Of a stretch of DNA of 58,548 bases, positions 18,698-26,507 are shown piece after piece (the stretch's first letter is position 1; every line of letters starts with the position of its first letter). A program made the position numbers and the translations under genes. Under the pieces are notes generated by a model. It was not told the origin of the DNA and searched no databases. It was given only the letters and a program-made list of their open reading frames with translations. This DNA comes from Candidatus Aminicenantota bacterium (lineage in GTDB: Bacteria; Acidobacteriota; Aminicenantia; JAMOAD01): NCBI GenBank assembly GCA_027061995.1, contig JAMOUT010000018.1:1-58548 (forward strand). The letters are read 5' to 3'.

Positions 18698-19951
18698 TTA
18701 TCCTAAATATTTTCTCGGGTCGGTTATAACACCCTCTATTGCTGTGGCCGCGGCTGTTGCAGGGGAAGCAAGATATATCTCCCCTTTCGGATTTCCCATT
18801 CTTCCGAGAAAATTTCTATTTTGAGTTGATAAAACTTTTTCACCGTCTCCGAGAACACCTTCATGAACACCGACACATGGCCCGCAACCCGGAGCCATAA
18901 CAGTTCCGCCGGCTTCAACAAATATCTCCAACAACCCCTCTTTAAGAGCCTGAAGATAAACCTCTTTTGAGGCGGGAACAATGATTAATCTTAAATCTTT
19001 ATTTTTCTTTTTCCCTTTTAATATTGAAGCTGCGATTCTCAGATCTTCAATTCTTCCGTTTGTGCATGAGCCGAGAAATACCTGATCAACTTTAATCCCT
19101 TCGGCTTCCTTGATAGTTCTTGTATTATCAACGGTGTGAGGAAAAGAGACGACAGGTTCAAGGGATGAAACATCTATATCAAAAACTTTTTCATATTTTG
19201 CATCAGGATCCGCTTTAATCTCGCTAAAATCTTCCTCTCTTCCCCTCATTTTAAGATATTCTCTTGTTGTTTCATCTGTGGGGATAAGACCTACTTTTGC
19301 TCCTGCTTCCACAGCCATATTTGAAATTGTAAGTCTTGCTTCCTGAGTTAATTGATTTAAAACTTCGCCCGTAAACTCCATCGCTTTATAGGTAGCACCG
19401 TCAGCACCTATTTTACCGATTATATGAAGTATTATATCTTTGGAATAAACACCTTTCGGTAGTTTTCCCTTAAGATTAAATAAAAAAGTTTCGGGAACTT
19501 TAAGCCAAACTTTTCCGAGACCGAAAGCAAGAGCGAGATCTGTCGAACCCATCCCAGTTGAAAAAGCACCGAGGGCTCCTCCCGTGCAAGTATGTGAATC
19601 AGCTCCTACGAGTAAATCACCCGGTTTCACATATCTTTCAGCCATAATTTGGTGAGATACTCCCTCTCCCACATCGGATACCATTGCATCGGTTCTTTTT
19701 GAAAAATCCCTTAAAATATTATGAGCATTGGATAACTCTTTTCTCGGACTTGGTGCGGCATGATCTATGAATAAAACTGATTTTGAAGGTTTAACTTTTT
19801 TAAATCCGAATTTATCAAAGACCTCCACTGTTAAAGGACCTGTTCCGTCCTGCACGAGAGCCAAGTCAACCTTAGCCACTATTATTTCTCCGGGAAGGAC
19901 ATCTTTTCCCGCTTTTACCGAAAGTATTTTTTCAGCAATTGTTTTTCCCAT
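18698..19951 (-). CDS. Aconitase-like (LeuC-type) large subunit
   Basis: A 417-aa [4Fe-4S] hydro-lyase large subunit. The three cluster cysteines are in GSCTNG (near 297) and PGCGPC (near 357 and 360). Other landmarks are FIDHAAPSPRKE, VGADSHTCTGGALGAF and ATAIEGVITDPR at the C-terminus. The size matches archaeal-type LeuC/homoaconitase/aconitase. Flanked by gltA upstream (11 bases) and the small subunit downstream, it probably converts citrate to isocitrate. A leucine-pathway role cannot be excluded by motif alone, but no other leu gene is nearby. Confidence 0.85.
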   Translation of the reverse strand: MGKTIAEKILSVKAGKDVLPGEIIVAKVDLALVQDGTGPLTVEVFDKFGFKKVKPSKSVLFIDHAAPSPRKELSNAHNILRDFSKRTDAMVSDVGEGVSHQIMAERYVKPGDLLVGADSHTCTGGALGAFSTGMGSTDLALAFGLGKVWLKVPETFLFNLKGKLPKGVYSKDIILHIIGKIGADGATYKAMEFTGEVLNQLTQEARLTISNMAVEAGAKVGLIPTDETTREYLKMRGREEDFSEIKADPDAKYEKVFDIDVSSLEPVVSFPHTVDNTRTIKEAEGIKVDQVFLGSCTNGRIEDLRIAASILKGKKKNKDLRLIIVPASKEVYLQALKEGLLEIFVEAGGTVMAPGCGPCVGVHEGVLGDGEKVLSTQNRNFLGRMGNPKGEIYLASPATAAATAIEGVITDPRKYLG

Positions 19952-19962
19952 TGTTTTCCTCC

Positions 19963-21120
19963 TTATTCTTCTCTTTGTTCCATAGGAATATATTCAAGAT
20001 CTATAGGACCATTATAAATTGCTCGTGGTCTGTAGATTCTATTTGATTCAAGATATTCCAATATATGAGCTGTCCAACCAACTGATCTTGACATTGCAAA
20101 AACCGGTGTAAATATGTCTCTCGGAATACCGAGATGAGTGTAAACAAGACCCGAATAAAAATCAACATTAGGGTATATCCCTCTTTTGCCAACCTTTTCT
20201 ATCATAATTTTCTCTATCTCATCTCCCATTTTAAAATGGAGCAGATCTCCTTTCATCTCACAGAGTTTATACGCCCAATCTTTTAAAATCTTTGCTCTCG
20301 GATCATAAGCTTTATAAACTCTATGACCAAATCCCATTATCTTTCTTTTTTCCGCAAGAGCGGATTCTATGAAAGGTTTTACATCTTCCAAGGATTTTAT
20401 CTCATCAAGCATGCTCATAACCCTTTCATTGGCTCCTCCGTGAAGAGGTCCTTTGAGAGTTCCGATAGCTGATGTTACGGCGGAATATATATCAGACAAT
20501 GATGAAGCTGTAACCATCCCCGAAAAAGTAGAGGCATTCATTCCGTGTTCGGCATGAAGTATAAGAGCGATGTCAAGCACTTTAGCACTTAATTCATCCG
20601 GTTTTTCCCCGAACATCATATAAAGGAAATTTTCAGAATATGTCAGAGATTTATCGGGAGAAATAATCTCTTTTCCCTCTCTTAACCTGTGAAAAGCGGC
20701 AATCATAGTCGGGATTTTTGCAATAACTCTAATAGCTTTCAGGTATTTCGCCTCTCTTGAAAATTCCCTTTTGTCCTTACAAAAAATCCCCATCATTGAG
20801 ACCATGCTTCTTATAACATCCATAGGGTGTGCATCCATCATAAAATTTTTTATGGTATCTATCATCCCCGGATGAAGTTCATAATTGCTTTTTATATTTT
20901 CTCTGAAATCTTCAAACTCTTTTTCGGTAGGAAGATGTCCGTATAAAATCAGGAAAGCGGTTTCAAGGTATGTTGAATACTTTGCAAGAACCTCTATCGG
21001 ATAACCTCGATAAATAAGATTCCCCTCATCTCCGTCAATACAAGAGATTGAACTTATTGCAGCAATTACTCCTTCCAATCCCCTTGAATATTTTTGCTCA
21101 CCGGCAGTAAGGCAACCCAT
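19963..21120 (-). CDS. gltA: Citrate synthase
   Basis: Condenses acetyl-CoA and oxaloacetate. The 385-aa protein shows all three catalytic regions: GPLHGGANERV (His), MGFGHRVYKAYDPRA (His, Arg) and YPNVDFYSGLVY (Asp), plus LHAEHGMNASTFSG. The size is that of the short, dimeric/methylcitrate synthase-like type, so methylcitrate synthase is an alternative, but the neighbouring aconitase and IDH genes support a TCA role. It is the first gene of the operon, with AGGAGG and a strong promoter at 21159-21187. Confidence 0.95.
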   Translation of the reverse strand: MGCLTAGEQKYSRGLEGVIAAISSISCIDGDEGNLIYRGYPIEVLAKYSTYLETAFLILYGHLPTEKEFEDFRENIKSNYELHPGMIDTIKNFMMDAHPMDVIRSMVSMMGIFCKDKREFSREAKYLKAIRVIAKIPTMIAAFHRLREGKEIISPDKSLTYSENFLYMMFGEKPDELSAKVLDIALILHAEHGMNASTFSGMVTASSLSDIYSAVTSAIGTLKGPLHGGANERVMSMLDEIKSLEDVKPFIESALAEKRKIMGFGHRVYKAYDPRAKILKDWAYKLCEMKGDLLHFKMGDEIEKIMIEKVGKRGIYPNVDFYSGLVYTHLGIPRDIFTPVFAMSRSVGWTAHILEYLESNRIYRPRAIYNGPIDLEYIPMEQREE

Positions 21121-21158
21121 ATTATACCTCCTATTATATATAATTTTATTACTTTTTA

Positions 21159-21187
21159 ATAATAGATTAATAATCGGTTTTTGTCAA
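21159..21187 (-). promoter_or_regulatory. Promoter of the gltA-aconitase-icd operon
   Basis: Minus-strand TTGACA (21182-21187) and TATTAT (21159-21164) with exact 17-bp spacing, about 38 bases before the gltA ATG. No operator palindrome is apparent. Confidence 0.75.
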
Positions 21188-21229
21188 TAAAAAAAGGGTA
21201 TTAGTTTATAAAATAACAAATAAACAGGC

Positions 21230-21817
21230 TTATACTATATATCTGATAAGTATAAAACCTCCTACTAATAATATCATGAATATGATTGACAATAAATTAA
21301 AATATTTATCAATAAACCTCTTTATTCCCGGGCCGAAAAAATAAAAAAGGGTTGAGACAAGAAAAAATCTCGCACTTCTTGAAAAACCGGAAGCAATCAG
21401 AAAAATCCCGAAATTAATTTTCCAAAATCCGGAAGTGATGGTAATCAATTTATAAGGAATAGGGGTGAATCCGGCTATTCCTACAATCCATGCCGAATAT
21501 TTGCTGTAAAGTCCGCCTACTGTTTCAAACTGTTTTGCCAATTTATAAAACTCAATCAAAGGTTTACCTATTGAATTAAAAAAGAAATATCCTATTCCGT
21601 AGCCCGCTATTCCGCCGAGAATAGAGCCTATGGAAGTAATTAATGCAAATCTGAAAGATTTCTTAGGCTCGGCAACCTCCATCGCCATCATAAGTATATC
21701 CGGTGGAACCGGGAAAAAACTTGATTCCGCAAAAGCATTAAAAAAAAGCGCCCATTCACTATAAGGGCTATCAGCCCATTTTATAACTTTATCATACCAT
21801 TTCTTTAAAAATTTCAT
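21230..21817 (-). CDS. YqaA/DedA-type VTT-domain membrane protein
   Basis: A 195-aa integral membrane protein with several hydrophobic spans. It contains ESSFFPVPPDILMMAM near the N-terminus and the Gly-rich GSILGGIAGYGIGYFF, typical of the YqaA branch of the VTT/DedA family. DedA proteins are implicated in lipid-carrier flipping and envelope homeostasis; the YqaA branch is not well characterised. The gene overlaps surE by 26 bases. Confidence 0.8.
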   Translation of the reverse strand: MKFLKKWYDKVIKWADSPYSEWALFFNAFAESSFFPVPPDILMMAMEVAEPKKSFRFALITSIGSILGGIAGYGIGYFFFNSIGKPLIEFYKLAKQFETVGGLYSKYSAWIVGIAGFTPIPYKLITITSGFWKINFGIFLIASGFSRSARFFLVSTLFYFFGPGIKRFIDKYFNLLSIIFMILLVGGFILIRYIV

Positions 21818-22553
21818 TCTCTTTCCCTTTTAATTCTTCGTAAAGTTCATTGTCGAAAAAATTCAAAGACAGGGGAACAACCGAAGTATAGCCCTCTTTA
21901 GTAACATTGACATCCGAATTATTGGATCCGAATGTTGTAATATTACCGGGGCCTATCCAATAATATTCCCTCCCTCTCGGATCACTTTTCTTGATTATCT
22001 CGGCATCATATCTTTTATGTCCCAAGCGGGTTATCTTAATCCCTTTCGGAGAGGGGGGAACATTTATTGATAAAATCTTTCCTTCGGGCAAAGTATTATT
22101 TAGGATATATTTTGCGATATTTTCAATAATGCCACCTGCGGCTTCCAAATCATATCCCCCTTTACCATCCTCGATTGCGGAAATGGCAATTGAGGGAATA
22201 CCGAGAAGTGAGGCTTGAAAAGCTCCCGCGACCGTTCCCGAGTAAATCGTATCTTCGCCAAGGTTTGCTCCGAGATTAATACCGGAGATAACAATATCCG
22301 GTTTTCTGTTCACTATTATTTTTGTTGCCATATAAACACAGTCAACCGGGGTTCCGCTTATCGCATAATGTGTTTCATCCACTTTATTGATTCTTAAAGG
22401 TTGAGTTGTTGTTAAACCGAATGAAACAGCACTTTTTTCTCTATCGGGAGCAACGACCATTATGTCTCCGATATTTCTCAAGTATTTTTCCAAAATTTTT
22501 ATCCCGGGTGAAAATATGGAATCATCATTTGTTAATAGTATAAAATGATTCAA
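21792..22553 (-). CDS. surE: 5'/3'-nucleotidase SurE
   Basis: A 253-aa SurE-family phosphatase. Metal-ligand regions are LLTNDDS at 6-12 (usual NDDG, here Ser replaces Gly), EKSAVSFGLT and SGINLGANLGEDTIYSGTVAGA. It hydrolyses nucleoside monophosphates in the cytoplasm. The likely start is a TTG at 22551-22553, 8 bases after AAGGAGG, since no ATG fits. tRNA-Pro lies 28 bases upstream in the same direction, so the tRNA promoter may drive surE-yqaA as well. Confidence 0.92.
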   Translation of the reverse strand: MNHFILLTNDDSIFSPGIKILEKYLRNIGDIMVVAPDREKSAVSFGLTTTQPLRINKVDETHYAISGTPVDCVYMATKIIVNRKPDIVISGINLGANLGEDTIYSGTVAGAFQASLLGIPSIAISAIEDGKGGYDLEAAGGIIENIAKYILNNTLPEGKILSINVPPSPKGIKITRLGHKRYDAEIIKKSDPRGREYYWIGPGNITTFGSNNSDVNVTKEGYTSVVPLSLNFFDNELYEELKGKENEIFKEMV

Positions 22554-22581
22554 GAGTCCTCCTTGGAATTAAAATAAAAAA

Positions 22582-22655
22582 TCGGGACGAGTGGATTTGA
22601 ACCACCGGCCCCACGCACCCCAAGCGTGTGCGCTACCAGGCTGCGCCACGTCCCG
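22582..22655 (-). tRNA. tRNA-Pro (anticodon GGG)
   Basis: On the minus strand the acceptor stem CGGGACG pairs with CGTCCCG; the anticodon arm CACGC-TTGGGGT-GCGTG gives anticodon GGG; the T-loop is TTCAAAT; discriminator A. 74 nt, CCA not encoded. It lies between merR and surE. Confidence 0.93.
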
Positions 22656-22666
22656 AAATTGTAGCT

Positions 22667-22695
22667 ATTATTAACTATTTTTTTAAAATTGTCAA
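22667..22695 (-). promoter_or_regulatory. tRNA-Pro promoter
   Basis: Minus-strand TTGACA (22690-22695) and AATAAT (22667-22672), 17-bp spacing, 11 bases before the tRNA. The -35 box lies inside the last codons of the MerR-family gene. Confidence 0.6.
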
Positions 22696-23031
22696 GATCT
22701 CACTAATTTCTTTTTTTATCTCTTTAAGAATTAAAGACTCAATTCCCTTTTTTTGTTTAGGTTTTCCCCCTTTTTCTTTTATATCATCTGTTTTCAATAT
22801 TTCATACACCTCTTCAAATGATTTGTTTTCCCCCATTATTAAATCTTTAATCCTTAAGAATAATAAAAGTTCGCCTCTTGAATAAAGTTTTTCATTCCGA
22901 GAATTTGTTTCAGGGGAAAAAACAGGGATTTTTGTTTCCCAAAAAAATATGACTCTCTTTGATACACTTGCAATTTTAGCTACTTCCGTATCTTTAAAAT
23001 ATTTTTTATTCGGTATTTTAAAACTATCCAT
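22675..23031 (-). CDS. MerR-family transcriptional regulator
   Basis: A 118-aa protein whose first 75 residues match the winged-helix MerR fold: KYFKDTEVAKIASVSKRVIFFWETKIPVFSPETNSRNEKLYSRGELLLFLRIKDLI. The rest is a short KSFEEVYEIL segment and a lysine-rich dimerisation helix. There is no effector domain or metal-binding Cys, so it resembles the short MerR-like regulators found beside division or stress genes. No SD is visible and the -10 element ends 5 bases before the ATG, so translation may be leaderless. Target unknown. Confidence 0.8.
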   Translation of the reverse strand: MDSFKIPNKKYFKDTEVAKIASVSKRVIFFWETKIPVFSPETNSRNEKLYSRGELLLFLRIKDLIMGENKSFEEVYEILKTDDIKEKGGKPKQKKGIESLILKEIKKEISEILTILKK

Positions 23032-23036
23032 TCTTT

Positions 23037-23065
23037 ATTATTCATTAAAACGGTGAAATTTTCAA
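23037..23065 (-). promoter_or_regulatory. Promoter of the MerR-family gene (leaderless arrangement)
   Basis: Minus-strand TTGAAA (23060-23065) and AATAAT (23037-23042), 17-bp spacing. The predicted transcription start falls on or next to the ATG at 23031. Confidence 0.45.
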
Positions 23066-23134
23066 GCTTGTTTTCATTTTATTTATATAATCCGAAAAAC
23101 AAAACAATTCAATAATAATTTTCGTAAGCTTTAT

Positions 23135-23734
23135 ATGAAGAAAAAAATATTATTAATAATTATTGTAACAATATTTGTTGGGGTTTCTTTGTTCGGGGAT
23201 GTGTTGTTTTTCGTATCAAGTTCCCATGATTTCTCTCTGTCGGATTCATTTCATAATACAATTGTAACAGATTACGGATTATACACGATTAATGAAAGAG
23301 ATAGTCTCGGAATTAAACTTGAATCAGGCTTTAAAATCGGAATCTCGAAAAAAGGGTATCTGAATCTAAGCGGTGGTTATTTTACGATTAATGAAAAATA
23401 TGATAAAAAGTTTACAACAAACGGAAAAACCTTTAATAGAACATCCTACAAACACTACAAAAATTATTTTGTCAAACTATATCCCGAATACAGATGGGGA
23501 AAGGACGAGCGATATTCTGTATATCTCGGGTTCGGTCTTAATTTTTGTGATTTTAACGGGGATTTTTCGTCAGGTAAGATAGACGGCTCTATCATAGGAG
23601 GGATAAATTATATCATAAGAGCAACCGACAATCTTAATGTTACCATGGGAATTGAAGCCGGATACTATTATCTCTATAAACGGTTTTCTTTTTTTGCACT
23701 CGGAATCGGGATAGAGAAAAAGATTATTAATTGA
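23135..23734 (+). CDS. Small exported beta-barrel-like protein
   Basis: A 199-aa protein with a signal peptide (about 1-22, ending VSLFG). The mature part alternates hydrophobic and polar residues in strand-like stretches (YSVYLGFGLNF, GSIIGGINYIIR, NVTMGIEAGYYY, FFALGIGIEKK), as in eight-strand outer-membrane barrels. It resembles generic porin-family/opacity-like proteins; no specific homologue is recognised. TATAAT occurs at 23086-23091, but no ribosome site is obvious. Confidence 0.6.
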   Translation: MKKKILLIIIVTIFVGVSLFGDVLFFVSSSHDFSLSDSFHNTIVTDYGLYTINERDSLGIKLESGFKIGISKKGYLNLSGGYFTINEKYDKKFTTNGKTFNRTSYKHYKNYFVKLYPEYRWGKDERYSVYLGFGLNFCDFNGDFSSGKIDGSIIGGINYIIRATDNLNVTMGIEAGYYYLYKRFSFFALGIGIEKKIIN

Positions 23735-23868
23735 GGGCAGGAAATAATCATGGTGAATGAAATGAGCGGAAATATTACGATTGAGACTTAAATTTCCATA
23801 TACAACCCTGAGCTTTTAATCTCTTTTTTTATATCTATTTATATTGTATAATTTTAAAGGTGAGACAA

Positions 23869-24165
23869 GTGGATAAAAAGGATAAAAACTGTATTCTTAA
23901 TGAATTTAAACAGATTCCCGGAGTAGGGGATAAAATAAGTGAGGATATGTATAATATGGGTTTAAGAGGGAAAGATGATTTGAAAAACCGCTCCCCCGAA
24001 CTTTTATATGCAAAATTGTGCAAACTTCAAAAAACAAAGGTGGACAGATGTATGCTTTATGTGTTTAGAACTGCGGTATATTTTGTTTCCAATGATGTTC
24101 ATGAGCCCGAATTATTAAAATGGTGGAACCATAAAGATAAAAAAACGGGAGAAAATAATGGATGA
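23869..24165 (+). CDS. Helix-hairpin-helix protein of the Cdd1 (pathogenicity locus) type
   Basis: A 98-aa protein built around a helix-hairpin-helix: FKQIPGVGDKISEDMYNMGLRGKDDLKNRSPELLYAKLC, followed by KVDRCMLYVFRTAVYFVSN, which matches the Cdd1 family. The family is assumed to bind DNA, but its role is not established. GTG at 23869 is preferred because AAAGGTGA lies 5-6 bases upstream; a GTG at 23860 would add three residues. It overlaps the next gene by 8 bases and heads a compact group with a DUF6429 protein and a SRAP protein. Confidence 0.75.
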   Translation: MDKKDKNCILNEFKQIPGVGDKISEDMYNMGLRGKDDLKNRSPELLYAKLCKLQKTKVDRCMLYVFRTAVYFVSNDVHEPELLKWWNHKDKKTGENNG

Positions 24166-24430
24166 AACAAATATTAATTATGATGAAATCCTTGAAGAAT
24201 TAACTTTGTTGATGCTTTATCTTACCTCTTTTAAAGATAAAAGAATGTTTAAAGGGGAAGATACTTTAAGAGCATGGAAAGGTTATCCGTTTGAATTTTT
24301 AAATGCTCTTGAATCAAAGGAATTTATTATTCAATCGCGTAGAGCGAAATCAGTTGTGATTACGGATGAAGGGGTGGAAAAAGCTGAAAAAATCAAAGAA
24401 AAATATCTGAAATTTTGGAAAGATTATTAA
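24158..24430 (+). CDS. DUF6429-like small protein
   Basis: A 90-aa protein with YDEILEELTLLMLYLTSF at the N-terminus, TLRAWKGYPFEFLNALESKEFI in the middle and RRAKSVVITDEGVEKAEKI at the end; this order fits the DUF6429 family. The C-terminal half resembles a winged-helix (ITDEG ending), so nucleic-acid binding is possible. It is translationally coupled to the HHH gene (8-base overlap) and 6 bases from the SRAP gene. Function unknown. Confidence 0.65.
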   Translation: MDETNINYDEILEELTLLMLYLTSFKDKRMFKGEDTLRAWKGYPFEFLNALESKEFIIQSRRAKSVVITDEGVEKAEKIKEKYLKFWKDY

Positions 24431-24436
24431 AATCGA

Positions 24437-25144
24437 ATGTGTTATTTTGTATCTGTTATTAAAAGTAGAATAGAGCTGGAAAAAAGATTTAATTCCAAAT
24501 TCTCCGAACCTGATAAATATTCCCCTTTGTATTTTACCTCGGCGTTTGAGCTTCCGAAACTTCCTTTTATAAGAGGGGATTCTGCCGGGAGTATAGAGCT
24601 TTTTAATTGGGGACTTATACCACGGTGGGTTAAAGATATTGATTTTGCAAAAAAAATAAGGTATAAAACTTTTAATGCAAGATTTGAAACTATCTTTGAA
24701 AAACCCTCTTTCAAACATTTGATTCGAGATAAAAGGGGGATATTACCGGTTAGCGGATTTTTTGAATGGAAAAAAATCAAAGATGAAAAATATCCCTATT
24801 TTATAAAGTTAAATAGTGAAGAGATCTTTTCTCTCGGGGGGATTTGGGACTTTTGGAAAAATCCTGATAATGGCGATATAATTAAAACTTTTTCGATAAT
24901 AACTCTTCCAGCCAATGGTTTTATGAGAAAAATTCATACCACTCAAAATAGAATGCCCCTTATTTTGAGCGGTGGAACTGAAAAAGATTGGCTTGATTTT
25001 TCTTTGACCAAAAAACAATTGAAAGATTTTGTCACGGGAAACAAAGTTGAATCTCTTTCGGCGTATCCTGTTGATAAAAGGATAAGAAAACTCGGGAATA
25101 GAAAAGAGGTTCTGTATAGGTTTGAATATGATAATATAAGATGA
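24437..25144 (+). CDS. SRAP-domain protein (HMCES/YedK family)
   Basis: A 235-aa member of the SOS-response-associated-peptidase family. All key features are present: the catalytic Cys2 exposed after removal of Met1 (MCYFVS), the Asn in TFNARFET, the Glu in GFFEWKK and the His in HTTQNRMPLIL. These proteins form a thiazolidine crosslink with abasic sites in single-stranded DNA and shield them from breakage. Its grouping with a Cdd1-like HHH protein and a DUF6429 protein suggests a DNA-damage unit. No SD is visible; translation may be coupled to the preceding stop six bases upstream. Confidence 0.9.
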   Translation: MCYFVSVIKSRIELEKRFNSKFSEPDKYSPLYFTSAFELPKLPFIRGDSAGSIELFNWGLIPRWVKDIDFAKKIRYKTFNARFETIFEKPSFKHLIRDKRGILPVSGFFEWKKIKDEKYPYFIKLNSEEIFSLGGIWDFWKNPDNGDIIKTFSIITLPANGFMRKIHTTQNRMPLILSGGTEKDWLDFSLTKKQLKDFVTGNKVESLSAYPVDKRIRKLGNRKEVLYRFEYDNIR

Positions 25145-26457
25145 AAAATATTGATAATATAGATATTTGCAAAATATTTTTTATTGTTTTATCTTTGGTT
25201 TTCACGGTTAAAATCGGGCTCTCTAATGAAATTAAAAATATTACCAAAATAGGTTTATGGTCGGGTGGCACTGAATTAAGGGGAGTTAATATCTATCAGA
25301 GAAGAGTTTATCCCGAGCTTGATGATGGTTTGTTGGGAGATAAAGCGGTGGGACCCGTTTATACGGTTGATGATTTTTTGAAATTGAGAGCTTCGGGGGT
25401 GAACTTTGTAAATATCTCTCATCCCGGGATTTTCACCGAAAATCCCCCTTATGTTGTGGATAAAGAGATTCTCGCTAATCTTGAAAGATTATTGCGGATG
25501 ATAAAAGATGCCGATATGTTTGCGGTTATTAGTTTCAGAACAGGTCCCGGCAGAAGTGAATTTACATTTTTTTACGGAGAGGATTATGAATCTGACCCTG
25601 ATGACGGATGGTTTGATAAGAGTTACTATAATGAAAAAGTATGGACGGATAGAAAAGCACAGCAAGCTTGGGTCGATATGTGGAAACAAACAGCGGAATA
25701 TTTCAAGGATAATCTTGTGGTTGTGGGTTATGATCTTATGGTTGAGCCTAATTCAAACGGAGTCCTTCTTGATATATGGAAACCTTCTGAATTTTATCCC
25801 AAATACAAAGGAACAACTTATGATTGGAATACGATTTATCCTGATATAGTTGATGCGATTAGATCCGTTGATAGTGATACTCCTATTTTGATTCAATCTC
25901 TGTCTTACGGGGATATCCCGTGGTTAAAGTATATGACAATTCTTGATGATAAAAAGATTGTTTATACTATTCATCATTATGAACCTTTTGTTTATACCCA
26001 TCAAACCGAGGATTCTTTTAAAGGATATCCCGGATTTTATGATATAGATTATGACGGACAATCTGATAATTTTAATAAGGAATGGTTGGAGAAATATCTT
26101 GCAGAGATTAGGAATTTTAAAGAAGAGAATAATGTCATAACTTCAATTAATGAGTTTGGAGCTGTTAGGTGGGCACCGAGCGTTGCCCTGTTTATCGGTG
26201 ATAATTTTAAATTGTTTGAAAAACTCGGTGTTAATAATGCCATATGGATGTGGTATCCTTCAATGTGGCTTAGAGAACCCATGGCAAGTATGTTCTCCGA
26301 TTTTAATTTTTTGTTCGGACCTAATCCAAATAATTTTATTGAAATTGAAAATGATTTTTACGAAGTATTAAAAAAATATTGGGGTAAAAATCGATATTTT
26401 CCGTCAAATATAAGGTTTATATCGGGTAAAAAGAAGAAAGGAGGGATAAGACGATAA
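25141..26457 (+). CDS. Secreted glycoside hydrolase, family GH5-like
   Basis: A 438-aa protein with a signal peptide (about 1-28) and a GH5-type TIM barrel: LRGVNIYQRR, the strand VNFVNISHPG, the acid/base candidate E202 in MVEPNSNG, HHYEP, and the nucleophile candidate E338 in SINEFGA. In classic GH5 the acid/base Glu is preceded by Asn; here it is Val, so activity may be altered. Probable substrate is a beta-glucan or mannan. Its ATG overlaps the SRAP stop by four bases, although a functional link to DNA repair is not evident. Confidence 0.75.
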   Translation: MKNIDNIDICKIFFIVLSLVFTVKIGLSNEIKNITKIGLWSGGTELRGVNIYQRRVYPELDDGLLGDKAVGPVYTVDDFLKLRASGVNFVNISHPGIFTENPPYVVDKEILANLERLLRMIKDADMFAVISFRTGPGRSEFTFFYGEDYESDPDDGWFDKSYYNEKVWTDRKAQQAWVDMWKQTAEYFKDNLVVVGYDLMVEPNSNGVLLDIWKPSEFYPKYKGTTYDWNTIYPDIVDAIRSVDSDTPILIQSLSYGDIPWLKYMTILDDKKIVYTIHHYEPFVYTHQTEDSFKGYPGFYDIDYDGQSDNFNKEWLEKYLAEIRNFKEENNVITSINEFGAVRWAPSVALFIGDNFKLFEKLGVNNAIWMWYPSMWLREPMASMFSDFNFLFGPNPNNFIEIENDFYEVLKKYWGKNRYFPSNIRFISGKKKKGGIRR

Positions 26458-26472
26458 GAATGTCTCTCACTC

Positions 26473-26501
26473 TTGAAAAAAATCGTAATAGGTTGTAGTA
26501 T
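26473..26501 (+). promoter_or_regulatory. Promoter of the Ser/Thr kinase gene (leaderless arrangement)
   Basis: TTGAAA (26473-26478) and TAGTAT (26496-26501) at 17-bp spacing; the -10 ends six bases before the kinase ATG at 26508, and no ribosome site is present in between. Confidence 0.45.
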
Positions 26502-26507
26502 AAACCA

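Noticed and set aside
18186-19951. leuCD of leucine biosynthesis
   Set aside because: Embedded between citrate synthase and isocitrate dehydrogenase, with an HLRT loop and no other leu genes nearby; aconitase is favoured, though not proven.
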